From Legionella genomosp. 1 (GTDB lineage: Bacteria > Pseudomonadota > Gammaproteobacteria > Legionellales > Legionellaceae): a stretch of DNA of 30,891 nucleotides. Positions 23,949-30,891 of this stretch are shown here, in pieces. A program made the translations under genes and the position numbers. Where the stretch lies: assembly GCA_945862275.1 (NCBI GenBank), contig CAMAYA010000001.1, positions 1-30,891 of the forward strand. Direction: 5' to 3'. Below the pieces are notes generated by a model. The model did not search any database. It saw only the letters and a list, made by a program, of their open reading frames with translations, and had not been told where the DNA came from. Position 1 is the stretch's first letter, and every line of letters starts with the position of its first letter.

Positions 23949-24131
23949 TCAGCCATTCTGGGTGAAGTGATAAAGCCAATGCTGTAGCGCGGTTTGCTTC
24001 CTTGCTTTAACCTGCGTTGCATGTACACCGTATTCGCTGGTGATTTGAGCCTGTGTCAGTTTCCCCTCAACGGCCACTATGGCAATTTTTGATTTCTTTG
24101 ATGCTGTAAAATAGCTACGTGTCTTAGGCAT
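23949..24131 (-). mobile_element. Truncated IS3-type transposase OrfA remnant
   Basis: 60 residues from ATG 24131 with AGGAG well placed. RSYFTASKKSKIAIVAVEG, then LTQAQITSEYGVHATQVKARKQTAL matches the N-terminal helix-turn-helix of IS3-family OrfA (normally about 90-100 residues). After ALQ the sequence is unrelated and stops. No OrfB (DDE) part or terminal inverted repeats are visible. A relic, possibly still expressed as a small DNA-binding peptide. Confidence 0.6.
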
Positions 24132-24203
24132 TCTATTCTCCTCTTTACATTAAGAAGAATAGCTCTTAAAAAAGCCTTTTTCCCGTCCAAAATCCGCGCC
24201 TAT

Positions 24204-24232
24204 ATCACATTTAGCCGTTTGAGAGGTATAAT
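24204..24232 (+). promoter_or_regulatory. Candidate promoter for dnaB
   Basis: ATCACA (24204-24209) and a perfect TATAAT (24227-24232) are spaced 17 bases apart, 30 bases before the dnaB ATG. Confidence 0.45.
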
Positions 24233-24262
24233 GATGCTCCATGCCGTCTTTTCGTTGAAACC

Positions 24263-25645
24263 ATGACAGAACTCCAAATGCGTAAGAAAACAGCCGATCC
24301 GTTGAAACGCCCGCCACACTCGGTGGAAGCGGAGCAGTCGATCATCGGTGGACTGCTGCTTGAGAATCAGGTTTGGGATAAAATTAACACGAAATTATGC
24401 GAAGCCGATTTTTATCGCACAGAGCATCGCATTTTATATCGGGCCATTCTTAATTTAGCCAGTAAAAGCCAGCCGTTTGATGTGGTGACCTTGCTCGATA
24501 CCTTGAAGTCGAGTAATAACCTGGATGATGCCGGTGGGGAAGCGTATCTTTTTGAACTGGCTAACAACACGCCCAGTGTCGCCAATGTCTCGGCATATGC
24601 GGATATCGTGCGTGAAAAATCTGTTCAGCGCCAATTGATTTCCGTGGCTACATCCATTGCAGATTCTGCCTATAACCCAGGCGATCGCGATGTGCCCGAA
24701 TTGCTTGATTTTGCAGAACGACACGTCTTTGCTATTGCCGAACAAACAGCCGGTGATGGGGGGCCTGAAGTCATCAAATCCATTTTGGTGCGCGCAGTCG
24801 AGAAAATTGATGCGCTGTATCACAGTGGAGAATCCATCACCGGGCTCGCCACAGGATTGGCTGATTTAGATGAACTAACCTCGGGCTTGCAGCCATCTGA
24901 TTTAATCATTGTGGCCGGTCGCCCATCCATGGGTAAAACGACGTTGGTCATGAACATTGCCGAGCATGTGGCCATTAAAGCGGTTAAGCCCGTGCTGGTT
25001 TTTTCGATGGAAATGCCGGCAGATTCTTTGGCCATGCGGATGATGTCATCCCTTGGGCGCATTGATCAACATCGCATTCGTACCGGTAAATTAGAAGATG
25101 ACGATTGGCCTCGCGTAACATCAGCGGTGCACATGCTATCCGAGGCCCCATTATTTATTGACGATTCACCGGCGTTAAGCCCTGCAGAAGTGCGTGCGCG
25201 TGCACGGCGATTAATGAAAGAGCATGGGCAGTTAGGCCTCGTTGTCATCGATTATTTGCAGCTCATGAAGATCGCGGGCTTTAAAGCGGATAACCGAACG
25301 GCTGAAATTTCTGAAATTTCGCGCAGCTTGAAATCATTGGCGAAAGAATTATGTTGTCCGGTCATTGCCTTGTCGCAGTTAAATCGGAGCTTGGAACAGC
25401 GACAAGACAAGCGGCCAGTTATGTCTGACTTGCGTGAATCCGGCGCGATTGAGCAGGATGCGGATTTGATTTGTTTTATTTACCGTGATGAAGTGTATAA
25501 CGAAGACAGCCCTGACAAGGGGTGTGCTGAAATCATCATTGCGAAACAGCGAAATGGCCCAATTGGGCGTGTTCGCGTCGCCTTTTTGGGCAAATACACT
25601 CGATTTGAAGATTTGGCCTTTAGCGGTTATCAAGGAGAGGATTGA
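24263..25645 (+). CDS. dnaB: Replicative DNA helicase DnaB
   Basis: Hexameric 5'-3' helicase of the replication fork. 460 residues, full length: N-terminal DnaG-interaction domain beginning PPHSVEAEQSIIGGLL, RecA-like motor with Walker A GRPSMGKTT at 219-227, Walker B VVIDYLQLM, and ALSQLNRSLEQR with the later SDLRESGAIEQDAD. No intein. It is followed by alr after 1 base, a gene order common in gammaproteobacteria. Confidence 0.97.
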   Translation: MTELQMRKKTADPLKRPPHSVEAEQSIIGGLLLENQVWDKINTKLCEADFYRTEHRILYRAILNLASKSQPFDVVTLLDTLKSSNNLDDAGGEAYLFELANNTPSVANVSAYADIVREKSVQRQLISVATSIADSAYNPGDRDVPELLDFAERHVFAIAEQTAGDGGPEVIKSILVRAVEKIDALYHSGESITGLATGLADLDELTSGLQPSDLIIVAGRPSMGKTTLVMNIAEHVAIKAVKPVLVFSMEMPADSLAMRMMSSLGRIDQHRIRTGKLEDDDWPRVTSAVHMLSEAPLFIDDSPALSPAEVRARARRLMKEHGQLGLVVIDYLQLMKIAGFKADNRTAEISEISRSLKSLAKELCCPVIALSQLNRSLEQRQDKRPVMSDLRESGAIEQDADLICFIYRDEVYNEDSPDKGCAEIIIAKQRNGPIGRVRVAFLGKYTRFEDLAFSGYQGED

Positions 25646-25646
25646 C

Positions 25647-26717
25647 GTGGCGAGACCCACTCGAATCTCGATTGATGCGGCGGCTTTGTTGCACAATGTG
25701 CAACGGGTGAAACAATGCGCACCCAACAAAAAAATAGTCGCCATGGTGAAAGCCAATGCGTACGGCTGTCGGTTGGCATCCGTTTTGCCCGTGCTGGATG
25801 CGCATGTGGATGCATTTGGCGTGGCCTGTATTGAAGAAGCAGAAATGCTTCGCGCGCTCGGGAGCCATCGCGATTGTGTATTGTTTCAAGGCGTTTTCAG
25901 TGCTGATGAGTGGCTGCGGGTTGTTGATTTACAGTTGCAAAGTGTGGTTCATCAGGCGCGTCAGTTGCAGTGGTTGTTGGCACACCCCTTGGCGGACAAA
26001 ATTAAAATTTGGGTGAAAGTAGATACCGGCATGCATCGGTTGGGTTTTGAGCCCACGGAAGTGCCGGGTGTAATAGATGCTTTGCGCGCGTGTCCGTGGG
26101 TTCATTCTGAAATCGGTTTAATGACCCATTTGGCAAGTGCCGATGAGCCCCATCACCCGAGCAATGCCCTGCAGTTGCAAACGTTCGATAATCTATCGTA
26201 TCATCATGAAAATATTATACGCAGCATGGCGAATTCGGCCGCTATCATGGCGTTGCCTGAGGCCCATGGCGACGTGGTGCGGCCGGGTTTGATGTTGTAC
26301 GGCATATCGCCTTTTCCAAATCAAACAGCGAGTGCGTTGGATTTGATTCCGGTCATGCGGTTTGAGTCGGCGGTCACTGCCATTCACCATTATCCAGCGC
26401 ACGCTTGCATTGGTTATGGCGGGAGTTGGCAGCGCGATACCCCGTCCGTGATTGGTGTGGTTGCAGCCGGTTATGGTGATGGTTATCCACGCCATATTGA
26501 GGATAATACCCCGGTTTGGGTCAATGGTTTTATTGCCCCGGTTGTGGGCCGTGTTTCGATGGATATGTTGACAATTGATTTAACCGATTGTCCGAAAGTG
26601 AGCGTCGGAGATGCCGTGGAATTATGGGGGCAGCATGTTCCCGTGGAGGCAATTGCACAATCAGCAGGAACGATTCCTTATGAGTTGCTTTGCCATGTTT
26701 CATCAAGGGTTCGTTAA
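25647..26717 (+). CDS. alr: Alanine racemase
   Basis: PLP enzyme making D-alanine for peptidoglycan. 356 residues from GTG 25647, which has AAGGAGAGG a few bases upstream; the longer open frame from 25485 lies inside dnaB. PLP Lys35 is in AMVKANAYG, and the catalytic Tyr is in GYGGSW. VDTGMHRLGF and GRVSMDM are also present. It probably shares the dnaB promoter. Confidence 0.96.
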   Translation: MARPTRISIDAAALLHNVQRVKQCAPNKKIVAMVKANAYGCRLASVLPVLDAHVDAFGVACIEEAEMLRALGSHRDCVLFQGVFSADEWLRVVDLQLQSVVHQARQLQWLLAHPLADKIKIWVKVDTGMHRLGFEPTEVPGVIDALRACPWVHSEIGLMTHLASADEPHHPSNALQLQTFDNLSYHHENIIRSMANSAAIMALPEAHGDVVRPGLMLYGISPFPNQTASALDLIPVMRFESAVTAIHHYPAHACIGYGGSWQRDTPSVIGVVAAGYGDGYPRHIEDNTPVWVNGFIAPVVGRVSMDMLTIDLTDCPKVSVGDAVELWGQHVPVEAIAQSAGTIPYELLCHVSSRVR

Positions 26718-26740
26718 ACTAATTCATTAAGGTGATCTAC

Positions 26741-27190
26741 ATGAAAAAAATAGTGGTGGCATCGTTGTCTTTGTCTATTTTGTTATCCAGCTGTGCCAAT
26801 GTGACCAATGAAGGCGTGGGCACGATAACCGGTGGTGTGGTGGGTGGCTTGATTGGCAGTCAATTTGGGGGTGGGGCCGGTAAAGTGGCCGCTGCTGCAG
26901 GGGGAGCATTGTTGGGCGCATTTTTAGGCGGGCGAATTGGTCAGTACATGGACCGACAAGACAAAATGGAAATGCAACATGCGCTGGAAACCACACCGGT
27001 CGGGCAATCTACGCAGTGGAAAAATCCAGACAATGGCAATCAATACACGATAAAACCAACGCGCACATACTACACGAATGAACAGCCTTGCCGAGAGTAC
27101 ATCACTCACGCTAATATCGGTGGCAAGAATCAACAGATTTATGGCAAAGCGTGCCGACAAGCCGATGGCTCATGGCGCGTTGCGAATTAA
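26741..27190 (+). CDS. Glycine-zipper lipoprotein, 17-kDa surface antigen-like
   Basis: 149 residues. The signal peptide ends in lipobox LLSSC (Cys18). A glycine-zipper 2TM region (GTITGGVVGGLIGSQFGGG and GGALLGAFLGGRIG) is followed by a polar C-terminus containing CREY and GKACRQADGSWRV, as in the Rickettsia 17-kDa antigen family. It is probably an outer-membrane lipoprotein involved in envelope integrity. ATG 26741 is chosen over an upstream GTG (26732) because AAGGTG is 7 bases before it. Confidence 0.85.
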   Translation: MKKIVVASLSLSILLSSCANVTNEGVGTITGGVVGGLIGSQFGGGAGKVAAAAGGALLGAFLGGRIGQYMDRQDKMEMQHALETTPVGQSTQWKNPDNGNQYTIKPTRTYYTNEQPCREYITHANIGGKNQQIYGKACRQADGSWRVAN

Positions 27191-27204
27191 TTTCGTGAGG
27201 GACA

Positions 27205-27954
27205 ATGAAAATATTGGTAGCAGTGAAGCGTGTGGTCGACCCGTATGTCAAAATACGGGTTAAATCTGATCATTCGGGCGTTGACATACTGAATGTAAAG
27301 ATGTCAATGAACCCATTTGATGAAATTGCGGTTGAAGAAGCGTTACGCTTGCGAGAAAAGCAAGTGGCAACGGAGGTGGTAGTCGTCAGCATTGGGGCCG
27401 ATTCCAGTCTGGAAACACTGCGTCAAGGCCTGGCACTAGGCGCTGACCGCGCCATTTTGGTGCGAACGAACAGTGCTCATTGCAGTTTCAATGTTGCAAA
27501 AATCTTAAAAAAAATCGTACTAGACGAACAGCCTCAACTCGTGTTGATGGGCAAGCAATCGATTGATGGCGATAACAATCAAACCCCACAAATGTTAGCG
27601 GCCTTATTAAATTGGCCCCAAGCCACGTTTGCTTCTGCATTGCGTGTCGAGGGCGACGGAGTCCATGTTACTCGAGAAATCGACGGAGGCGTGGAAACAT
27701 TGAATGTGCAATTGCCGGCTGTTGTCAGCACCGATTTACGTCTCAATGAACCGCGTTATGCCAGTTTGCCAAACATCATGAAAGCCAAACAAAAACCTTT
27801 GAATATCCTGGAATTGGATGCCATGGGTCTTGAATTGAAAGATCACATCCAAATAATATCGGTGACGCCGCCAGCGGTTCGAAAGGGTGGTATCAAGGTG
27901 AACTCTGTGGCGGCATTGATCGATAAATTAAAACACGAAGCCAAAGTGATCTAA
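27205..27954 (+). CDS. etfB: Electron transfer flavoprotein subunit beta
   Basis: AMP-binding beta subunit of ETF, which carries electrons from acyl-CoA and related dehydrogenases to ETF-ubiquinone oxidoreductase. 249 residues: MKILVAVKRVVDP, MNPFDEIAVEEALRL, and the signature block near VQLPAVVSTDLRLNEPRY. GAGGG precedes the ATG. etfA follows 47 bases later. Confidence 0.95.
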   Translation: MKILVAVKRVVDPYVKIRVKSDHSGVDILNVKMSMNPFDEIAVEEALRLREKQVATEVVVVSIGADSSLETLRQGLALGADRAILVRTNSAHCSFNVAKILKKIVLDEQPQLVLMGKQSIDGDNNQTPQMLAALLNWPQATFASALRVEGDGVHVTREIDGGVETLNVQLPAVVSTDLRLNEPRYASLPNIMKAKQKPLNILELDAMGLELKDHIQIISVTPPAVRKGGIKVNSVAALIDKLKHEAKVI

Positions 27955-28001
27955 CAAGAGGGTGTCATCAGATGGCACAAAATGGCTAAAAGGACAAAAA
28001 C

Positions 28002-28949
28002 ATGCCGACATTAATCCTAGTTGAACACGACAATCAAAAGATGAATCCCTCCACCCGAAACGTGCTGAGCGCGGCTTTGCAGTTGGATGAAAAACCCACG
28101 TTACTAGTGGTCGGCCACCAGTGCCAATCCGTAGCAGATGAAGCGGCAACATTGGCAGGCGTTGGCGTGGTTTTATTGGCCGATAACGTATGTTTTACTC
28201 ATCAAACGCCCGAGAACGTCAGTCAACTCGTGGCTTCTTGTGCGGCGTCCTACACGGCTGTTTTGGCGGCCTCCACCACACATGGAAAAAACATATTGCC
28301 TCGCGTAGCTGCCTTGCTGGATGTGACACAAGTCTCCGATGTGACGAGCATCATAGACAAAGAAACGGTACAACATCCGATTTATGCAGGTAATGCCATC
28401 GAAACCGTACGGGTTTTAGATGCGATTAAAGTCTTCACGATTCGCACCACAGCATTTGAAGCCGTGCATCAAGCGCAAGCGCCATGTTGCATTGAGCGCA
28501 TTGTTCAAGCCTTCCCACAAACACAAAGCACTTTTGTGGGGCATCAATTAAGCCCCTCTGTGCGTCCTGATTTAAACAGCGCCAAAATAGTGGTGTCTGG
28601 TGGGCGAGGGTTGCAAAGCGCTGAAAAATTCAAGTTGATTGAAACACTTGCAGATGCATTGGGGGCGGCAGTGGGTGCCTCCAGAGCGGCGGTGGACGCA
28701 GGCTTTGTGCCAAACGATTGCCAGGTCGGACAAACGGGTAAAGTGGTGGCACCTAACTTGTATATTGCGGTGGGTATTTCAGGCGCAATCCAACATTTGG
28801 CTGGCATGAAGGATTCAAAAGTGATTGTTGCCATTAACAAAGATCCCGATGCCCCCATTTTTCAAATGGCCACTTATGGTTTGGTGGGAGACTTGTTTGA
28901 ATTGGTTCCTGAATTGATTGAGCAATTGCAAAGGAGTGAAAAGGCATGA
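28002..28949 (+). CDS. etfA: Electron transfer flavoprotein subunit alpha
   Basis: FAD-carrying alpha subunit of ETF. 315 residues: an N-terminal domain resembling the beta subunit, and the C-terminal FAD domain with SGGRGLQSAEKF, VGASRAAVDAGF, GQTGKVVAPNLYIAVGISGAIQH and NKDPDAPIF. The stop overlaps the ald start (ATGA), so the two genes are coupled. Confidence 0.96.
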   Translation: MPTLILVEHDNQKMNPSTRNVLSAALQLDEKPTLLVVGHQCQSVADEAATLAGVGVVLLADNVCFTHQTPENVSQLVASCAASYTAVLAASTTHGKNILPRVAALLDVTQVSDVTSIIDKETVQHPIYAGNAIETVRVLDAIKVFTIRTTAFEAVHQAQAPCCIERIVQAFPQTQSTFVGHQLSPSVRPDLNSAKIVVSGGRGLQSAEKFKLIETLADALGAAVGASRAAVDAGFVPNDCQVGQTGKVVAPNLYIAVGISGAIQHLAGMKDSKVIVAINKDPDAPIFQMATYGLVGDLFELVPELIEQLQRSEKA

Positions 28950-30067
28950 TCGTAGGCGTCCTGAGAGAAATAAAACCACAAGAAAACCGAGTAGGGCTTG
29001 TTCCTGGCAGTGTGCTTGAAGTGATTCGGGTGGGTGGGACCGTCTTGGTAGAGCGAAACGCAGGGTTAGGCATTGGCATTACGGATGAAGACTATCATGC
29101 GGCAGGTGCCGAAATAGTCGATACAGCGGATGAAATTTTTGATAGGACAGAGCTCATCATCAAAGTGAAAGAGCCGCAACCTGTTGAGTGCAGACGATTG
29201 CGTGAAGGCCAAACGATATTCACCTATTTACATCTAGCGCCTGATCCACAGCAAACTCGGTTGTTGAAAGAATCAGGTGTCACGGCAATTGCATACGAAA
29301 CCGTCACCCAAAATGACGGTGGATTGCCACTATTAACCCCCATGTCGCAAGTCGCCGGTCGCATGTCCATTCAAGCCGGTGCGCATTGCCTGGAGATGGC
29401 ACAAGGTGGCAGTGGGATTTTATTAAGTGGTGTACCCGGCGTATCACCTGGGAATGTGGTGGTGATTGGTGGGGGTGTAGTCGGTACGAATGCTGCGCGC
29501 ATGGCCATGGGCATGGGAGCACGCGTCACGGTTCTCGATAAGTCATTGTCACGGTTACGCGAACTCGATTTTCAATTCGGGTCAAAATTAAACACGATAT
29601 ATGCCACCAGTGAAGCCTTAGAACGTTATGTGATTGATGCAGATTTGGTCGTGGGCGCTGTGTTGGTACACGGGGCTGCGGCGCCCAAATTGGTCACGCG
29701 TGCCATGTTACAGGCCATGCGCCCGGGTTCAGTTGTGCTAGACGTAGCCATCGACCAAGGCGGTTGTTTTGAAACCAGCAAACCCACTACGCATCAAGAA
29801 CCCACATACATGGCAGACGGGGTGGTGCATTATTGCGTGGCGAACATGCCAGGAGCCGTGCCTAAAACCTCTACGTTTGCGTTGAATAATGCCACGCTGC
29901 CTTTTATATTGAGTTTGGTGACGAAGGGCGTAAAACGGGCGTTGCTGAGTGATGGTCATTTGCTGAATGGATTGAATGTGCATCAAGGCATGATCACGTA
30001 TGAAGCGGTGGCGCGGGATTTGGGGTATGACTATATTGCGGCCACGGATGCGTTGGCCAATTATTAA
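28946..30067 (+). CDS. ald: Alanine dehydrogenase
   Basis: NAD-dependent, reversible deamination of L-alanine to pyruvate and ammonia. 373 residues, family length. Substrate-site Lys is in IKVKEP and His in YLHLAP; the NAD fold is VVIGGGVVGTNAARMA. VANMPGAVPKTST and the C-terminus are typical. It is coupled to etfA by a 4-base overlap. With alr and the hut genes nearby it points to amino acids as a carbon and nitrogen source. Confidence 0.96.
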   Translation: MIVGVLREIKPQENRVGLVPGSVLEVIRVGGTVLVERNAGLGIGITDEDYHAAGAEIVDTADEIFDRTELIIKVKEPQPVECRRLREGQTIFTYLHLAPDPQQTRLLKESGVTAIAYETVTQNDGGLPLLTPMSQVAGRMSIQAGAHCLEMAQGGSGILLSGVPGVSPGNVVVIGGGVVGTNAARMAMGMGARVTVLDKSLSRLRELDFQFGSKLNTIYATSEALERYVIDADLVVGAVLVHGAAAPKLVTRAMLQAMRPGSVVLDVAIDQGGCFETSKPTTHQEPTYMADGVVHYCVANMPGAVPKTSTFALNNATLPFILSLVTKGVKRALLSDGHLLNGLNVHQGMITYEAVARDLGYDYIAATDALANY

Positions 30068-30118
30068 GGATTTAATGAGGATTTAATACCCGCCGCCCGT
30101 TTTTTGTCTTTACATCGT

Positions 30119-30165
30119 GCTAAGCCCGGAGATCCCTCACGTTGTTCGGGATGACGTGGGGAGTT
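30119..30165. repeat. REP-like palindromic element
   Basis: Between ald and the DUF1460 gene lies CCCGGAGATCCCTCACG, a short spacer, and GTTCGGGATGACG. ATCCC...GGGAT can pair, and TCCC(T)CACGT pairs with ACGTGGGGA just after. The wording (GTCATCCCG ... GAGGGATCTCC on the minus strand) resembles dispersed repeats seen in many bacterial genomes. Only one copy is in this window. It may also serve as a bidirectional transcript end for the two convergent genes. Confidence 0.4.
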
Positions 30166-30891
30166 ACGGGGTAACCACTTGGATATTTATGCCTTTGATG
30201 GTGGGGCTTTTTTGTGTTTCACGCAGGTAATCAATCAACGGGACCTCTACCACGTGATCTTGAGTTGATGTGGCGTGTCGAAACATCAGTACGCCGTTTT
30301 CCCAAATGGCAAAGCCTAAATGTGAGACATTCAAACGTGTCCCAATTTGCTGTTCCATGTCCCAATTGGGTCGAATCAGCTCAATAATGGCGGCATTTGG
30401 AATTTGGTTGAATAGTTGTTTGTTGGTGTGCCCTGAATGGTCAAAAAGGGCCGTTAAAGGAATATAAGGGATAGCGGAAATGACCCGTGGCAATTGCCGT
30501 CCTTTTTGCTTTAACTCAGCCAGGCGCTGTGCCTGCTCTGTTGGCGTGGCGTTATGAATGCGAGTGATGGATAAGGGGAGATGTTGATACCAGCTGGGTT
30601 TATCAATTAACGCATGCGCTATGTTAGCAACAGGGCGATCGTCGGCGTCACGTAACGTCGTGGTGATGTCTTTCGTGAACCCTTGCTGCTGATTGTTTTG
30701 GTTCCAATCCAAGCAAGTAAAGTGATTGCGATTAATAAATGAAACATGACCGTTTTTATAACGAATATGGCGAATATTTTGTTGAAATTGGGCCATGTCG
30801 TGGGCACGTGCTAGTGCAATAACCGTGTCTACATACGTTTCACAGTCAAATGCATCGGTGCGATAGAGCGGGCTCTGATCATACCGGGCAT
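30164..30891 (-). CDS. DUF1460 (N-acetylmuramoyl-L-alanine amidase-like) family protein, 5' part outside window
   Basis: The frame runs in from the right edge. Upstream of the ATG at 30796 it continues through ARYDQSPLYRT and FDCETYVDTVIALA, the Cys-containing block of the DUF1460 family, so the ATG is internal and the gene is longer than the 210-residue frame from it. Later family marks: HFTCLDWN, WYQHLP and SHLGFAIWENG with a probable catalytic His. DUF1460 proteins have an NlpC/P60-like papain fold and are thought to act on peptidoglycan or related amide bonds. The signal peptide, if any, lies beyond the window. Confidence 0.8.
   Translation of the reverse strand, partial: ARYDQSPLYRTDAFDCETYVDTVIALARAHDMAQFQQNIRHIRYKNGHVSFINRNHFTCLDWNQNNQQQGFTKDITTTLRDADDRPVANIAHALIDKPSWYQHLPLSITRIHNATPTEQAQRLAELKQKGRQLPRVISAIPYIPLTALFDHSGHTNKQLFNQIPNAAIIELIRPNWDMEQQIGTRLNVSHLGFAIWENGVLMFRHATSTQDHVVEVPLIDYLRETQKSPTIKGINIQVVTP

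Noticed and set aside
23888..24028. N-terminal extension of yciB
   Set aside because: Unlike the family, basic and non-hydrophobic, and overlaps the IS3 relic in another frame; ATG 23887 gives the normal protein.
25485..25646. Longer alr starting inside dnaB
   Set aside because: The extra residues are an out-of-frame reading of dnaB; GTG 25647 has a good ribosome site and the normal N-terminus.
1..30891. CRISPR arrays, tRNA or rRNA genes
   Set aside because: No regularly spaced repeats, cloverleaf-like blocks or rRNA stretches were recognised on either strand by eye.

Overview
The window looks like a chromosomal segment of a gammaproteobacterium, most plausibly of the Legionellales (Legionella/Coxiella-like). 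This is inferred from the protein sequences alone: a QseBC/PmrAB-type two-component pair, a C-OmpA-like lipoprotein next to kup, paired MFS permeases, a small holin-like membrane protein, and housekeeping genes (yebC-ruvC-ruvA, dnaB-alr) of gammaproteobacterial type. No rRNA, tRNA or CRISPR was recognised.

Layout. 1-3578 (+): 3' part of malic enzyme and two tandem paralogous MFS permeases. 3575-4375 (-): a Dam-type adenine methylase whose expected ATG reads ATA. 4452-9306: a visibly more AT-rich accessory block with a glycine-zipper protein (-), then a probable operon (+) of a two-repeat membrane protein (distantly like carotenoid/lycopene cyclase-type proteins), a polyprenyl diphosphate synthase, a holin-like small protein and a 701-residue fusion of a diiron ferritin-like domain with an E2-type acyltransferase domain lacking its catalytic His. 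9311-11972: C-OmpA-like lipoprotein (-) and Kup potassium transporter (+). 11969-17402: histidine utilisation, hutG (-) divergent from hutU-hutH-hutI (+), with hutH interrupted by one in-frame TGA. 17489-17932: a probable decapitated glycosyltransferase fragment. 18063-19908: yebC-ruvC-ruvA, without ruvB following. 19934-20642: HEPN/MNT-type gene pair. 20648-21229 (-): a small protein with a perfect CCHC zinc knuckle, then the fossil of a vapBC module. 21240-23887 (-): yciB-response regulator-histidine kinase. 23949-24131 (-): IS3-type OrfA remnant. 24263-26717: dnaB-alr. 26741-30067: 17-kDa-antigen-like lipoprotein, etfB, etfA, ald. 30164-end (-): DUF1460-family protein cut by the window edge.

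Theme. Intact housekeeping genes are interspersed with decay: hutH nonsense codon, dam start-codon loss, vapBC fossil, IS3 and glycosyltransferase remnants. This fits a lineage undergoing genome reduction or host adaptation. The best candidate for something undescribed is the 5096-9306 operon, especially the ferritin-like/E2-like fusion. The CCHC zinc-knuckle protein is second.
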